From assembly GCA_022828595.1 (NCBI GenBank), contig JAKGHH010000001.1, positions 205,177,813-205,241,812 of the forward strand: a stretch of 64,000 nucleotides of DNA, written 5' to 3'. A program made the position numbers and the translations under genes. The notes beneath the pieces were generated by a model. It was not told the DNA's origin. It searched no databases and saw only the letters and a program-made list of their open reading frames with translations. Each line of letters opens with the position of its first letter. Positions within the stretch are counted from its first letter, which is position 1. This DNA comes from Nelumbo lutea. Taxonomy: Eukaryota; Streptophyta; Magnoliopsida; Proteales; Nelumbonaceae. Shown here in pieces: positions 34,401-45,091 of the stretch.

Positions 34401-36690
34401 TGGGCTTCAGATGGTCGGTTGCCTGATGCCCATGACACAAGCACTATGCTGAACATTGGGTCATTCCATTCCGATATGTGCATCCACACTAGGTTGAAAC
34501 ACACAACAATACTACTATAATGCAAACCACACTTTCACATCTATCGGCCGCGTCTGCCCGCGTCCAAAGGCAAATGGGCCTGGGCTTTGGATGGTCGGGT
34601 GCCCGTTGCCTCTGACACAAGCACTACACTGACCATTGGGTCATTCCATTCCGGTATGTCCATCAACACTAGGATGAAACACAAATTGGTACTAGTATCA
34701 CGCAAACCACACTTCAACAACTATTGGTTGCATCCGTGCGCTTCCTTAGACAAATGGGCCCGGGCTTCGGGTGGCCTGGTGCCCGAGGCCCCCGACACAA
34801 GCACTATGCTGACCATTGGGTCATTCCTGGTATGTGCAAAAAATAATCCACCAAGTGTGGACAACACTAGGCTAAAACACACAACAATACTACTGCCATG
34901 CAAACCATAATTCCACACCTATCAGCCGCATCTGAAGGTAAATGGGCCCAAGCTTCAGATGGACAACTACCCGAAGCCTATGACACAAGCACTATGTTGA
35001 ACATTGGGTCATTCTATACCGGTATGTGCATCCACACAGTAATACTGTTGTAACGCAAACCATACTTGCACATCTATCGGCCACATCCGAAGGAAAATGG
35101 GCTTGGACTTGGATGGCCGGGTGCCTAATGCCCCGGACACAAGCACTACGCTGACCATTAGATCATTCCATTCCGGTATGTGCATTCACACTAGGATGAA
35201 ACACAAATCGGTGCTGGTATCACACAAACCATACTTCAACACCTAACAGCCGCATCCGCACACGTCTGAAGACAAATGGGCTCGGGATTCAGATGGCGGG
35301 AGCCCAAGGCCCCCAACACAAGCACAACGCTGACCATTGGGTCATTCCATTCCGGTTTGTGCAAAAAATAATCCACCAAGTGTGAACTACACTAGGCTGA
35401 AACAGACAACAATACTGTTGTCTTGCAAACCACAATTCCACACCTATCAACCACGTCCACCTGCGTCCGAAGGCAAATGGGCTTGGGCTTCGGATGGTCG
35501 GGTGCCCGAGGCCCCGACACAAGCACTACACTGACCATTGGGTCATTCCATTCTGGTATGTGCAAAAAATAATCCACCAAGTGTGGACTACACTAGGCTG
35601 AAACACCCAACAATATTATTGTCATGGAAACCACAATTCCACACCTATCAGCCACGTCTGCCCGTGTCCGAAAGAAAATGGGCCCAGGCTTCAAATGGCC
35701 TAGTGCCCGAGGCCCCTAACACAAGCACTATACTGAACATTGGGTCATTCCATTCCGGTATGTAAATCGACACTAGGCTGAAACACACAACAATACTGCT
35801 ATATTGCAAACCACACATCCACACCTATCGGCCGTGTCCACTTACGTTTGAAGGCTAATGGGCCCAGGCTTCAGATGGCTGGGTTCCCAATGACCCCCAA
35901 ACAAGCACTACACTGGCCATTGGGTCATACCATTCCGTTATGTGCATCCACACTAGGATAAAACACAAATCGGTACTGGTATCACGCAACCCACACTTCG
36001 ACACCTATTGGCCGCATCCGTGCACGTCCGAAGACAAATGGGCCCGGGCTTCGGATGGCTGGGTGCCCGATGTCCCCGACACAAGCACTATACTGACCAC
36101 TGGCTCATTCCATCTTAGTATGTGCATCCACACTAGGCTGAAACACACAACTGTACTAATCCCCTGCAAACCACACATCTACACCTAATGGCCGCGTCAG
36201 CCCGCTTCCAAAGGCAAATGGGCCCGGGGTTCAGGTGGTCCGATCCCTAAGGCCCTCCGACACATGCTCTATAATGACCATTGTTTGATTCCATCTTGGT
36301 ATGTGCACAAAATAATCCACCAAATGTGCACTACACTAGAATGAAACACACAACGGTAATGATCCCATGCAAACTACCCATCCACACCTATCAAGCCGCG
36401 TCCGTCCACGTCCGAAGGCAAATGGGCCCTGCTTCAAATGGTCGGGTGCCCAAGGCCCCTAACACAAGCACTATAATGACCCCTGGGTCATTTCATCTCG
36501 TTAAGTGCACAAAATAATCCAACAAATGTAGACTACATTAAGCTGAAAAGCACAACAATACTAAATGACACTTCCATACCTATCGTACGTGTAGATTCGG
36601 GTGGTCCAATCCTTAAGGCCCCAGCACATGCACTATAATGAACATTGGGTCAATCCATATGAGTATATGCATTAAATAATCCACCAAACA
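31440..36690 (+). repeat. Satellite array, about 26 units of two length classes (180 and 200 bp)
   Basis: Each unit contains ACCATTGGGTCATTCCATTC, GGCTGAAACACACAACAATA, ATGCAAACCACAATTCCACA and AAATGGGCCCGGGCTTC. Long units carry GTGCAAAAAATAATCCACCA before the CACTAGGCTGAAAC word; short units carry GTGCATCCACACTAGG instead, which explains the 180/200 difference. Anchors recur at about 31563, 31741, 31920, 32099, then 32722, 32910, 33112, 33308, 33490, 33669, 33872, 34070, 34251, 34457, 34630, 34812 and onward to 36643. The open frames running through it are by-products of the repeat. A hAT element interrupts it at 32115. Confidence 0.92.
32115..32538. mobile_element. hAT-type element inserted in the satellite, 424 bp
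   Basis: Ends TAGACCTGTTCATGGGT and ACCCATGAGCAAGTCTA form a TIR with two mismatches in 17. The flanks GTCATTCC (32107-32114) and ATCATTCC (32539-32546) agree at 7 of 8 positions and reproduce the GGTCATTCCATTC word of the interrupted unit. Outer parts are rich in GGGCCGGG/CCCGGCCC words; the core is AT-rich and non-coding. Confidence 0.9.
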
Positions 36691-37031
36691 CTAATTTTGA
36701 TTTCGTTGTTAAGTTCTACGTATGGATATATGTATTTAGGAAGATAAATCATTTATTGTGGAAGTGGATAAATGCTTTAACATAACACATAAAGACTAAT
36801 CATATAAAAATATGGTTAATGCTGGACATGGGAGATTTTTGAAAGGAATTTATGAAAGTAAGTACTTTTACAAAAATAAGTTTACGTAAATAGATTAGAG
36901 GCAAAATGTTTGATCCGGCATAAACATCCGGTCATTTAGACACATTCCGATCTCATTAATGGTGACCGCTTCCATCATTTTGTGTATCAATATTCCGCAA
37001 GCATTCCACCTTATCGCGCAATTACAAAAGC

Positions 37032-37371
37032 TCACGTCTCAATCACGTCCTCTAGTTCAGCCTCCCGTTCAAGGCAAATACGCTGGCACTCTTTCATGGC
37101 ATTGAAGTTTGCATCCCTTATGTTGATCTGCCGGCGTAATCGCAGATATTAGATGGCCACTCATGCAGCCATTTCAATGGATTCATCGGGAGCATCGGTT
37201 GTGTCCCCATAGAAGCCTCTTCACATCGCCCCACGCATTCACAGTAACCACTGCGTAAAATTTGTTGCCCAAAGTATTTATCGTAAATCTTGCCGTTGCT
37301 CACAGTAACCCAAAGTATTTGTTGGAGGATATCAAGGATACTTGGACCTCAAAGGGTTCCTCCATTCGAAA
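37032..37371 (-). pseudogene. Decayed exon of the minus-strand gene in the 15-kb element
   Basis: After a TTTTGTAG acceptor the minus strand encodes MEEPFEVQVSLISSNKYFG, then NKFYAVVTVNAWGDVKRLL, and, one base out of frame, RRQINIRDANFNAMKECQRI with a final LEREAELEDVIE. The last GAC/GTGAGC could be a splice donor. Three stops and one frameshift break it. I recognise no named domain, but the conserved-looking stretches suggest a real former protein. It is on the strand opposite the Ulp1-like gene, reading toward it. Confidence 0.45.
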
Positions 37372-37640
37372 CTACAAAACAAAACAACATAAAAAAAATA
37401 ACTTAGAAAATAGGGGAAAAAATTCTCGCCGTTGCTCGGTTACATAGAATAATAAAGATAACAAAAGGGAAAAAATGGAAAGAATGACAGCGAAGGAAGA
37501 AACAAAGAGAGTTGTGAACAACTTGGTTGTTCGAATGCTTCAATCGAGATCAAAATAAAGATCAAAAAATGAAGGGAAATGCGGGATTTTACAAATAAAA
37601 ATGATATAGTGCGAGGAAATAAATAGTGTTAGAATCTTAC

Positions 37641-37652
37641 CTTGTCTTCCAT
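37641..37652 (-). CDS. Possible first coding exon (four codons) of the minus-strand gene
   Basis: The minus strand reads ATGGAAGACAAG followed directly by GTAAGATTC, a strong donor. It lies about 435 bases inside the right TIR, downstream of a mixed-composition leader, where a transposon promoter would be expected. Short exons cannot be proven by eye. Confidence 0.3.
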
Positions 37653-37990
37653 TGCTCGAATGAAAAGGTTCGGTCTTCGGATGTCACGTATAAAATAGTG
37701 AGTAAAAGTAGATTTTCGTCAACTTCAAACGAACGCCGGTGAACGGAAGAAATGAAGAAAGAAATTGGAAGGGGAGAGAAGATTAACCGCGGTGGGATGT
37801 TATGTGTATTCCTAGGTTCTTCTTCAAACGAATGCCAGTGGCAACCCTCCACTTGCAGAAATTCTGTCGTCTTCTTCAAACGAAGAAGGACGTTGTGAGG
37901 AGAGAGATTAACCGCAGCGGGATGTTGAATGAGGGCCATTTCTGGGTTTTTCTATGGCGTTCCGATTTCTGGGTTTTTCGTCAATTGGGT

Positions 37991-38087
37991 GGAAATTTGA
38001 ATTTACAGAGTATAAAAAATCGAAATTTCTAAAATAGTACTGTTGGAGGTAAATATCTATGTCCCTGGCTGGGCGGTAAATTTCCCT
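37991..38087 (-). repeat. Right terminal inverted repeat of the 15-kb element
   Basis: Reverse complement partner of 23043-23144. The outer tip on the plus strand reads GGGCGGTAAATTTCCCT, followed by AAAATTTGA, which repeats the left flank AAAATTT. Confidence 0.8.
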
Positions 38088-38156
38088 AAAATTTGATGTT
38101 TTTTGTTCAGACTGCCGTTTAAGTCCGGACTCCATTAAATTATTGTTTCAAAAATA

Positions 38157-38772
38157 ATGCGGCGTGGCAGAACTCACCCTCGTCGCATTCAAAACAACAT
38201 CCAACACTTGCAAGATTACGTCGAGAGCGAAACATTGTAGCCAGTGAAAACGCCACCTCCTTTGCCCCCTCCTGGTGTGCCTCCTTCGAGAATTCCTTCC
38301 TCTGGATCGCCGGCTGCAGGCCTTCCCTATCAATCCGACTGGTCTATATATTCCCTCTGCAGCACCCAACTCGACGAGTTCATGCAGGGACAGAGGAAGG
38401 GAAACCTTGGCGAGCTGTCGGCGAAGCAACTTCCGATGGTGAACGATCTTCAGTGCAGGATCATCAGAGAGGAAGAGAAACTATCAACCCAGATGGCGAG
38501 TTTGCAGGAAGACATAGCGGATCAGCCACTGGTTTCCATGGCCAACGAATACGACCTAATCGGTGCATCAAATTCACATGTCGACGGGACCCTAGACGAA
38601 CATGCACTAGCTTTGGCGAGTATCATGGAAGAAGCTGACAGGATGAGGCCTGTTGTACACGCTTAAGGAGCTGATGGGCATCCGCACACCATTGTAGGCC
38701 GTGGAGCTTCTGGTTGCTTCCAAGAAGTTGCACCTCTCCATTCACTAGTGGGGCAATAGAAGGAATGGATGA
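38157..38772 (+). pseudogene. DOG1-domain protein pseudogene
   Basis: The plus strand aligns along its length with the DOG1-like protein at 52933. HLQDYVESET matches HYEDYYRIKS; LSAKQLPMVNDLQCRIIREE matches LTPRQLTRVSELQCQTVREE; a final EEADRMR then AVELLVASKKLHLSIH matches EKADDLR and AVEFLIATAEVQLGIR. About 50 N-terminal residues are missing, the region corresponding to WIAGWRP is badly diverged and proline-rich, and there are stops at about 38238, 38693 and 38744 plus a frameshift near 38655. It begins only 70 bases beyond the right end of the 15-kb element, so insertion or rearrangement there may have removed its 5' part. Confidence 0.85.
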
Positions 38773-40525
38773 TCAGAAAGGGAGGAATTGTTAGATATAG
38801 CTAGAGAAGAGAGCTAATAATCTTGGCTTCAGGTGTTGGTTAATGGATTGTAATAGCTATAAACTAGTCTGTGTCTGTGTCTGTGAGATATTGATGTATA
38901 AGTCTAAAGGATGCGTTATATATGGATCTGTTAGTGTTTACTGTAATATGAGTATTATTGTAAGAGACTGGTTTGAACCTTGAAGCTTCCATGTCCATGC
39001 ATGTATATTTGTCCTTCCGAGTGGATTTGAACTCATTGGCTCACTCACTGCTCAACGAAACACACAGAAGCTCCGTCCTTGATACATTCGCTCAATTTTA
39101 TGCTGGAGACGACCCAATGGCTGATGCATCCCACTTGGATGCCATTCTGAAATCCCAAATTCCGGATGGTGGACATTAGTTTGACTGCTCCGTCAAAATC
39201 ACCGCTGACAATCCATTAAAGATACATGGGAGACAACACCGTAAAGGAAGCTCGAATCCTGATAGTCTACATTTAAAGGGGCGACACGTTAGAAATGGAA
39301 TCATGCCAGTGTCGACCTTCGCGTGACTCTTTTCGGTCATCAACAAGCAATTTGAGAGTTGAAAGTCGAAACCCAGTTGTCCGTTACACACTAACCAGGA
39401 CTCATCGGGTCCCATTCGTGAACGCTCTTCCCTTTATTAATGGTGGGTGTGGATGAAATCGTCGAGATTTTGTTAGTTTAAACTTAAAACAACTAATTCA
39501 CGGCAGGATCCACGGCGAACCTCTAGGGATTTTTCGGGGACAAAACCTTTTTTTTCCTCCCGCCGGCCCAATTACGACATGGCATCTGAAAAGAAACCTC
39601 CCTACTTTCCGAAAGACTGAAACAAATGGAGAAATGCAGTTGAACTTACTTATTGCGTATCGGTAAGCGACGAAGAGAGAATGAAAGTGCAATGGACGAA
39701 AAGAAGTAAAAAGACTAAAGACAAAAGGGAAATTGACATGACAGGTGGAGTTTTTCCCGCATGAAGAGAAAGTACATGGGTTCTCCTAGAAGTAGAATGT
39801 CCGCACAAGAACACAACTGTCGTCTAGCAACTGCACTAATGCAGACAGGAGGCCCATTCTGAGGAGGGTAGATTTTCAACCATTGTCCATTTTAACTCGC
39901 TTAAGGGACATATTGCCCCCCATCACGGAGAGAGATTGCTCGTTTGGCGCGTTTTTCTGCGCGTTATTTTGGCTGTTCACAAGTCGGGCAGGCTGATTTT
40001 TGGTTTGAAGTTGTTTGCGTCTTTAGTATCATCAAAAATTGGAGTGTCGAAAAGACAAAAAAAAAACATTTTGAACTGATTTCGGGAAGTTTTAATGAAG
40101 TTGTTTGCGTCTTTAGTATTTACACAAAAAAACATGATGGTAAGTGCTTTGACTCTTATCATGTAAAAGTTCAATGCCTCTTTTAATTCTCAAAACTACT
40201 AAAAAATTTTTCCAAAAAGATTTGCGAAATGGGCCCATAACTTGTGTGTTCATGTGTTTTTTTTTTTTTTTTTTTGGCGGGGGGGGGGGGACAAAAAAAC
40301 ATGATGGTAAACATTTTGCCTAAATTATTATATAAAAAAAATAAATGAAACAAAATAATCGGGGCCATCATGCAATAGTGTGAAAGAGGGAGAGATGACT
40401 TTTGTTATTGTATTTTTGTTTTATATAATGAAATAATTATAAATATTTAAATAATAAATAATTTAATTTAATAAATAAATAAATTTAAAAAAAATAAATG
40501 AGATAAAATAGACAATCAAGTGAGA

Positions 40526-40571
<46 letters not shown>

Positions 40572-40986
40572 GATTCTAGGTCTTACTTTGCTAGCAATAA
40601 TAATTTGTTAGATTATTAAATTATTAACTAATTAAATAATTTAGTAAAATAAGTAAATAAATAAATAAAACTTTATGTATTATTAACATTAGATTGGTAA
40701 AGGCTATTTCATTATTTTTTTTTAAAAAGCATGGTTTAGCCCAGTTCGTGGCTTGGCAACAATTATATAATAAATTAATAATATAAAATTTTATTTTCAA
40801 TTTTATTATATTGTTTCATTTTATTATTGTATATAAGCAATTGTATACAGCCAAAACTATATTTTTTTAATTTACGTTAAATTTTTCATTTTTTTTTAAT
40901 TTTTAAAAAACATGGTTCGGCCTAGTTCGTGGCCTAGCTTGGCCTAAGACTTGGCTCGCAGACCAACCTAGTTTGTGATGCTGCAG
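38773..40986. other. Intergenic DNA with microsatellites
   Basis: Contains the possible 3' flank of the DOG1 pseudogene, a frame at 38973-39179 ending DTFAQFYAGDDPMADASHL that I cannot assign, a T/G homopolymer pair (about 40258-40290) and a (TA)n run (40531-40568). No gene is supported. Confidence 0.5.
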
Positions 40987-42608
40987 GTTGGTCTAGAAAT
41001 CAATAAAACTCTTATAATCGGTTATACATTTCAAATTATAAAAACCTCATCAGTTCATTGGAGGCTTATGTGGCTTTTGCCAACATGGGACTCTTAATCC
41101 ATGTTGGACACAACAAAAAGAACATATGTTGAAATTTCCCTTAATGCTGAATTATTTGAAAATTAAAGTTTTCAGTTTCTCTCCTACTCCCTTTGTCTTT
41201 CGACCTCCCTCCCACTCTCTCACTCTCCTAGTCATCTCTCTCATAGTCTTCTCTCTCTCCCACTCTCCCACTCCCTCTATCTTACATTTTCTTTGTCAAT
41301 TAATCTACCATTCTCCCTCAATCTCTCTCATCTTGTTTCTTGGTTAATCTTTCCTTCTCCCTCATTCTCTCTCCCAGTCAAATCTGTCCTCCCTCAATCT
41401 CTATCATCCTCCCTTAGTTTATTTTCCACTCCCTCTCTTATACGGCATTAACCAGGTTGTATTAAAGAACATAAGACCAACATGGCATGAAATTTACAAG
41501 AAACTCTTGTTATGAATTTACACCAACTTGATAGAAGTTTATAACTTGATTGTATAAGTGGATGGTCTTATGTTCTAGTATACAGTTTGGTTAATACCAT
41601 ATAACTGTGTAAGAAAAATAAATAAATAAAAAAAGAACGAGAGAGGGAGTGGGAGAGAGAATGATAGAGATTGAGGGAGAATGAGAGATCGATTAATAGA
41701 GAGAATGAGGGAGAAGGAGAGATTGACTAAGAAAGAGAATGATAGACCAACAAAGAGAAAGAGAGAGAGGACGTAAATATAAAAACTGATGTGGGGTGAC
41801 CCAACCCAGCCCATGAGTGCCAAATTCGAGAACGAGATCCGCTACAGCAGGGGTTACCCTGCTCCCCTCGTACGGGGCCAATCGCGGAGTGCCCACGTGC
41901 CCTCGTACGGCACCCATCTCAGGCGTTCATCTCCACCTACCTCTAGGCAACTCAAGTATAAATAGGAGTACCCCCCTCCAGGTAAGGAGAGGAGTCTAAT
42001 ACAATTGACATCTGGATTTGGAATTGGTCTCAAAAACTGTATTCTAGTTCTCCTCTCTGTACCCCGTACTAACTTGACCGTCGAAGACTCTACCTCGGGT
42101 TCTCACACGGGGTCTCTGACGTATTCTATCTTGTAGTACCTTGGCCACCTGCCTTTAGCTTCCGTAGTACTTAGAGCCTCTTCCGCCTCAACCTGCATAC
42201 CTCAGCCTAGGTAGCAACCTCTTCGAACTCTTGAAGCCTTCGGCCAGCCTCAAGAGCCTAGGGATGAAATTACTTTGTTGTGCTCGGCCAATCCGACCAC
42301 CAACAAAAACCGAAAACCAATTTTGTCTATTTTCAAATCATACAGTTGTTAAGTAGAGAGACACAACTATGGGAGTGAGAGAGTGGGAGGGAGATCAAAA
42401 GACAGAGGGAGTGAGAGAGAAACTGAAAACCCTTTTATTATTTTCAAATAACCCAACATTAAGGGCAATTTTGATAAAGGCTTTTTGATGTGTCCAAAAT
42501 GAGTTAAGAGTCCCATGTTGGAAAAATCCACATAAGCCTCTGATGACATGGCAAGGTTTTTATAGTTTGAAATGTAGAGCCAACTGTCAAAGTTTTGTTG
42601 ATTTTTGA
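40987..42608. mobile_element. Foldback element with about 240-bp inverted arms, split by a solo LTR
   Basis: Left arm 40987-41228 and right arm 42361-42608 are inverted copies: TACATTTCAAATTATAAAAA pairs with the complement of TTTTTATAGTTTGAAATGTA, and both carry GAGGCTTATGTGG and CATGGGACTCTTAA. Inside, a second inverted pair (about 41290-41470 and 41570-41760) is built on CTCCCTCATTCTCTC and AGAACATAAGACCA words around a loop near 41476-41567. A 519-bp LTR interrupts the right half. No coding content. Confidence 0.75.
41787..42305 (+). mobile_element. Solo LTR, 519 bp, perfect 5-bp TSD
   Basis: Starts TGATGTGGGG, ends CCACCAACA, and is flanked by AAAAC on both sides (41782-41786, 42306-42310). 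It contains a TATA box (TATAAATAGGAG, about 41957-41968) and a GC-richer body unlike its surroundings. The start resembles the Gypsy LTR at 59139 (TGATGGAGGGTGA). No internal region remains, so it is the product of LTR-LTR recombination. Confidence 0.9.
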
Positions 42609-44487
42609 ACCAACTTGTTGCCTAATTTTAAATGTTTAACCGGTTAAGACTATAATTTCCCCCTTTTTTTGATAGATTATTAATTTGTGATAAATTGGGC
42701 TTAGAAGTTAAAACCTAAAACTTACATCTTCCTTTGTGTTTTGATGAAATACCAAAACATCTCCTTAGAGTTTATGTACTTACTCACCCCTCATAGCTTG
42801 GACAGTTGAAACCCTCCATTCCTCTACTAACTTAACTACTTTCAATTGTAATATATGTACTCATCACCCTAGGGAGTTACTCTTCCATTCTTTTTTTTTT
42901 TATTTTTTTGTCTTTCTCCATGGGGCTACATAAAGGGTAGTCCATCCCCAAACCCCATAAATCCCCCAAACCAAGTCTAGGTAGGATTCGGTTTAAGTGT
43001 TCGTTACAATAATAGGAGACCTTACCAACCAGCCTAGTGATGAATAGATTTTTATTCCTTGTTTAGAGTTGGCATGTATTTAAGGGATTATCAACAAATT
43101 GGGTCTGTTACAATTTAGGGATGTTCACTATATCGTCTATATGGTCCAAACTGTTAGATCAAACGAAATCATAAATTATAATATAATATAATATAATATA
43201 ATATAAAATGAGATAAGATAAGATAAACATATTTATCAAGCGCTCATTGAACGTACTTATAATATTTTGAGTGTAGTACATCCGGTCTCTATTTTCCAAG
43301 CCTTCATCGAACCCGTTAGTAAAGAAAACAATTGAAAGTTTCTATCCTATCTGGCTCTCCCCCATCATCTCTATCTTTCCAACTTCAATTCGGCTCCCTC
43401 TCTATCTCTCCATTTTTTAATTTTTTCGTCTAATTATCTCTACTCTATCTCCTCCCACTCCAACTCAATGGAAGGTCAAAGTGTAGGGTCTAGATTCAAG
43501 GCCAAAACATGAGAAACTGGGAGTATAGGAACAATTGATTAAGGAATTAGGAGAAAAGAATTCAGTTAAAATATCAAATATTTTTTTGAATTTTTGGACC
43601 AAAATTTTGATATTTTTTTAGTTTTTAGTATATGTTTAAATTTGCATGTTTTTAGTAGGAGGAGGTTTAATAAGATATTTATTTTGAACATTTTAAATGT
43701 GAATATTGATGCATATTCTAATTTTTACTGTACTACATTTATTGAATTGAATTTATTTGCCTCGTTCAAATGTTTTTTTTTTTTTTTTGTATTTTGTTAT
43801 AAACTGTATATATTTAAGTTGTAAACACTAAAGGGATCGAAGGTCTTAGGTATGTTAGGTAGCATAGCTAATTTAATTGCAGCCAAAGCTGACCTTTGCT
43901 TTACATTTTCCAATAATTTCCAATCTGGTAGAGTCCTATCCGGGTCCAGGGATATTAACGCTGAACCTCTTTTCGAAGAGGGAATTCCCCCAATATGCAT
44001 AGTTTTGTATTGTAATCAATATGTCGGACTCAGATTAGACATAAAACTGTTTTCAACATTGCTTTATGGGCCAAACGGCTTGTCTGCAGTCTGATTAAAT
44101 TATTCCTCTCATTCGAATAAAAAATATAGTTTTTACCAACTCAACTTCTTAAGAACTAGGCAGCCGAGAAATTGTTTTGAATTTTGATTGCCAATAGGTC
44201 CAACCATTTGGTCCATTCCAAGTCTGACAAATTGTCCTCAGATAAGGAAAAGATCCACATTATTATTTACGGGTTACCAATTGGCCCATATTTCTTATAA
44301 AGTCATCTCAACCGTCGTTTATTTTGACAAGAGATTAGGAATTGACAAATGATGAGGTGAAGGTCCTACATTCTCTTTGTAGAGTGAAAAAAACAGACAA
44401 GGAGAAATAATAAAACTACTTGGGCTGTTTGATTAATTACAGTTAAAGTGGTTGAATTGAATGGGTTTGTTGATTTGTCTTATTTTA
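42609..44487. other. Intergenic DNA, no gene seen
   Basis: Holds an ATAAT pentanucleotide array (about 43170-43207), a T homopolymer (43771-43788) and a dispersed-repeat fragment near 42918 (CATGGGGCTACATAAAGG) that recurs near 51990. No gene is supported. Confidence 0.5.
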
Positions 44488-44602
44488 GGCTATGTTTGGT
44501 TTGAAAGAAAAAGATAGGGAAAGGAAGACAAAATAAAAATTGATTTAATTAAGTTGTGACACTTTCCTTTTTCTACCTTGTCTTTTAAACCAAATACAGC
44601 TC
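44488..44602. mobile_element. Palindromic Tourist-like MITE, copy 2
   Basis: Starts GGCTATGTTTGGTTTGAAAG and ends TTTTAAACCAAATACAGC, matching the 22400 family. Left flank is TTA; the right flank does not match cleanly. Confidence 0.7.
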
Positions 44603-44622
44603 TAGTGAATAAGTAAGTTTGC

Positions 44623-44795
44623 GGAGTTCAGCTTCAGTCAGGGCAAAGCCTATTCTAACAGGTTTTACTGCCTTGCTGTGAGAATATCTCCATATTTATG
44701 TGATTTATTTAATGGGGAGATATTCTCAATGCAAGGTTACAAAAAGCTGTTAGAACAGTGTGGGTACACATTTGCCCTGATAGATGTAGATCTCT
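44623..44795. mobile_element. Foldback MITE, probably Mutator-type, copy 2
   Basis: Same family as 15385-15556, with GCTTCAGTCAGGGCAAAGCC, a central GAGAATATCTCC/GGAGATATTCTC pair and TTTGCCCTGATAGATG. The flanks AAGTTTGCG and AAGTTGCGA suggest a 9-bp duplication. Confidence 0.7.
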
Positions 44796-44888
44796 AAGTT
44801 GCGAGGTCTTTAATAACTAAAATTGAAGTTGTTTTGATTAGTTAGTATGCACTCAAATATTATGATGTTTAAATTTTTTATCTATTAA

Positions 44889-45018
44889 GGCTCCATTTGG
44901 GAATAGCACAAATACAAATAATATTCTGGTAAATACAAATATGTGCAGTTCATACACATAGGCTTCTTTTGTATTTGCATTGAATATATTTGTATTTGAA
45001 TATTTCTCAAACATAGCA
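44889..45018. mobile_element. PIF-type MITE, 130 bp, TAA TSD
   Basis: Ends GGCTCCATTTGGGAATA and TATTTCTCAAACATAGCA, flanked by TAA on both sides (44886-44888 and 45019-45021). Shares AATACAAATATGTGCAGTTC with the MITE at 20401. Confidence 0.75.
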
Positions 45019-45091
45019 TAAAAGTCAAAGCAATAAGTCATTTTAAATTAGGCACTTCAATTATTATCAAATGGCCCTGAAATCTCTCACT

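Larger units (their letters stand above)
23043..38087. mobile_element. Candidate 15-kb Mutator-like element with Ulp1-type cargo
   Basis: The first 102 bases (23043-23144) are inverted at 37991-38087: the outer 20 read AGGAAAATTTACCGCCCAGC and AGGGAAATTTACCGCCCAGC, and a block TTTAGAAATTTCGATTTTTT is shared further in. Beyond that, CATAGAAAAACCC and ACCCAGAAATG words also recur inverted after an insertion in the left arm. The left flank ends ATAAAATTT and the right flank starts with CTAAAATTT or AAAATTT depending on the exact tip, an 8-of-9 duplication that fits the Mutator class. Inside are a Ulp1-like gene (plus), a second gene (minus), two satellite families and a LINE fragment. No MURA-type transposase is recognisable, so class is inferred from TIR and TSD. 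Two independent inverted copies remain possible. Confidence 0.6.

Noticed and set aside
31548..36517. Many open frames of 60-107 codons with a shared VCAKNNPPSVDYTRLKH-like peptide
   Set aside because: They are translations of the satellite unit, occur in both strands and in changing frames, lack consistent starts, and end wherever a unit has an indel.
29040..36690. CACTA (En/Spm) transposon with subterminal repeats
   Set aside because: Inverted arrays of repeats suggested it, but there are no CACTA tips or 3-bp duplications at the array edges, and the units are far longer than CACTA subterminal repeats.
38244..38666. A 140-residue open frame as an intact Pro-rich protein
   Set aside because: It begins at a GTG, not ATG, and aligns with the middle of a DOG1 protein whose two ends continue in other frames; it is part of a pseudogene.
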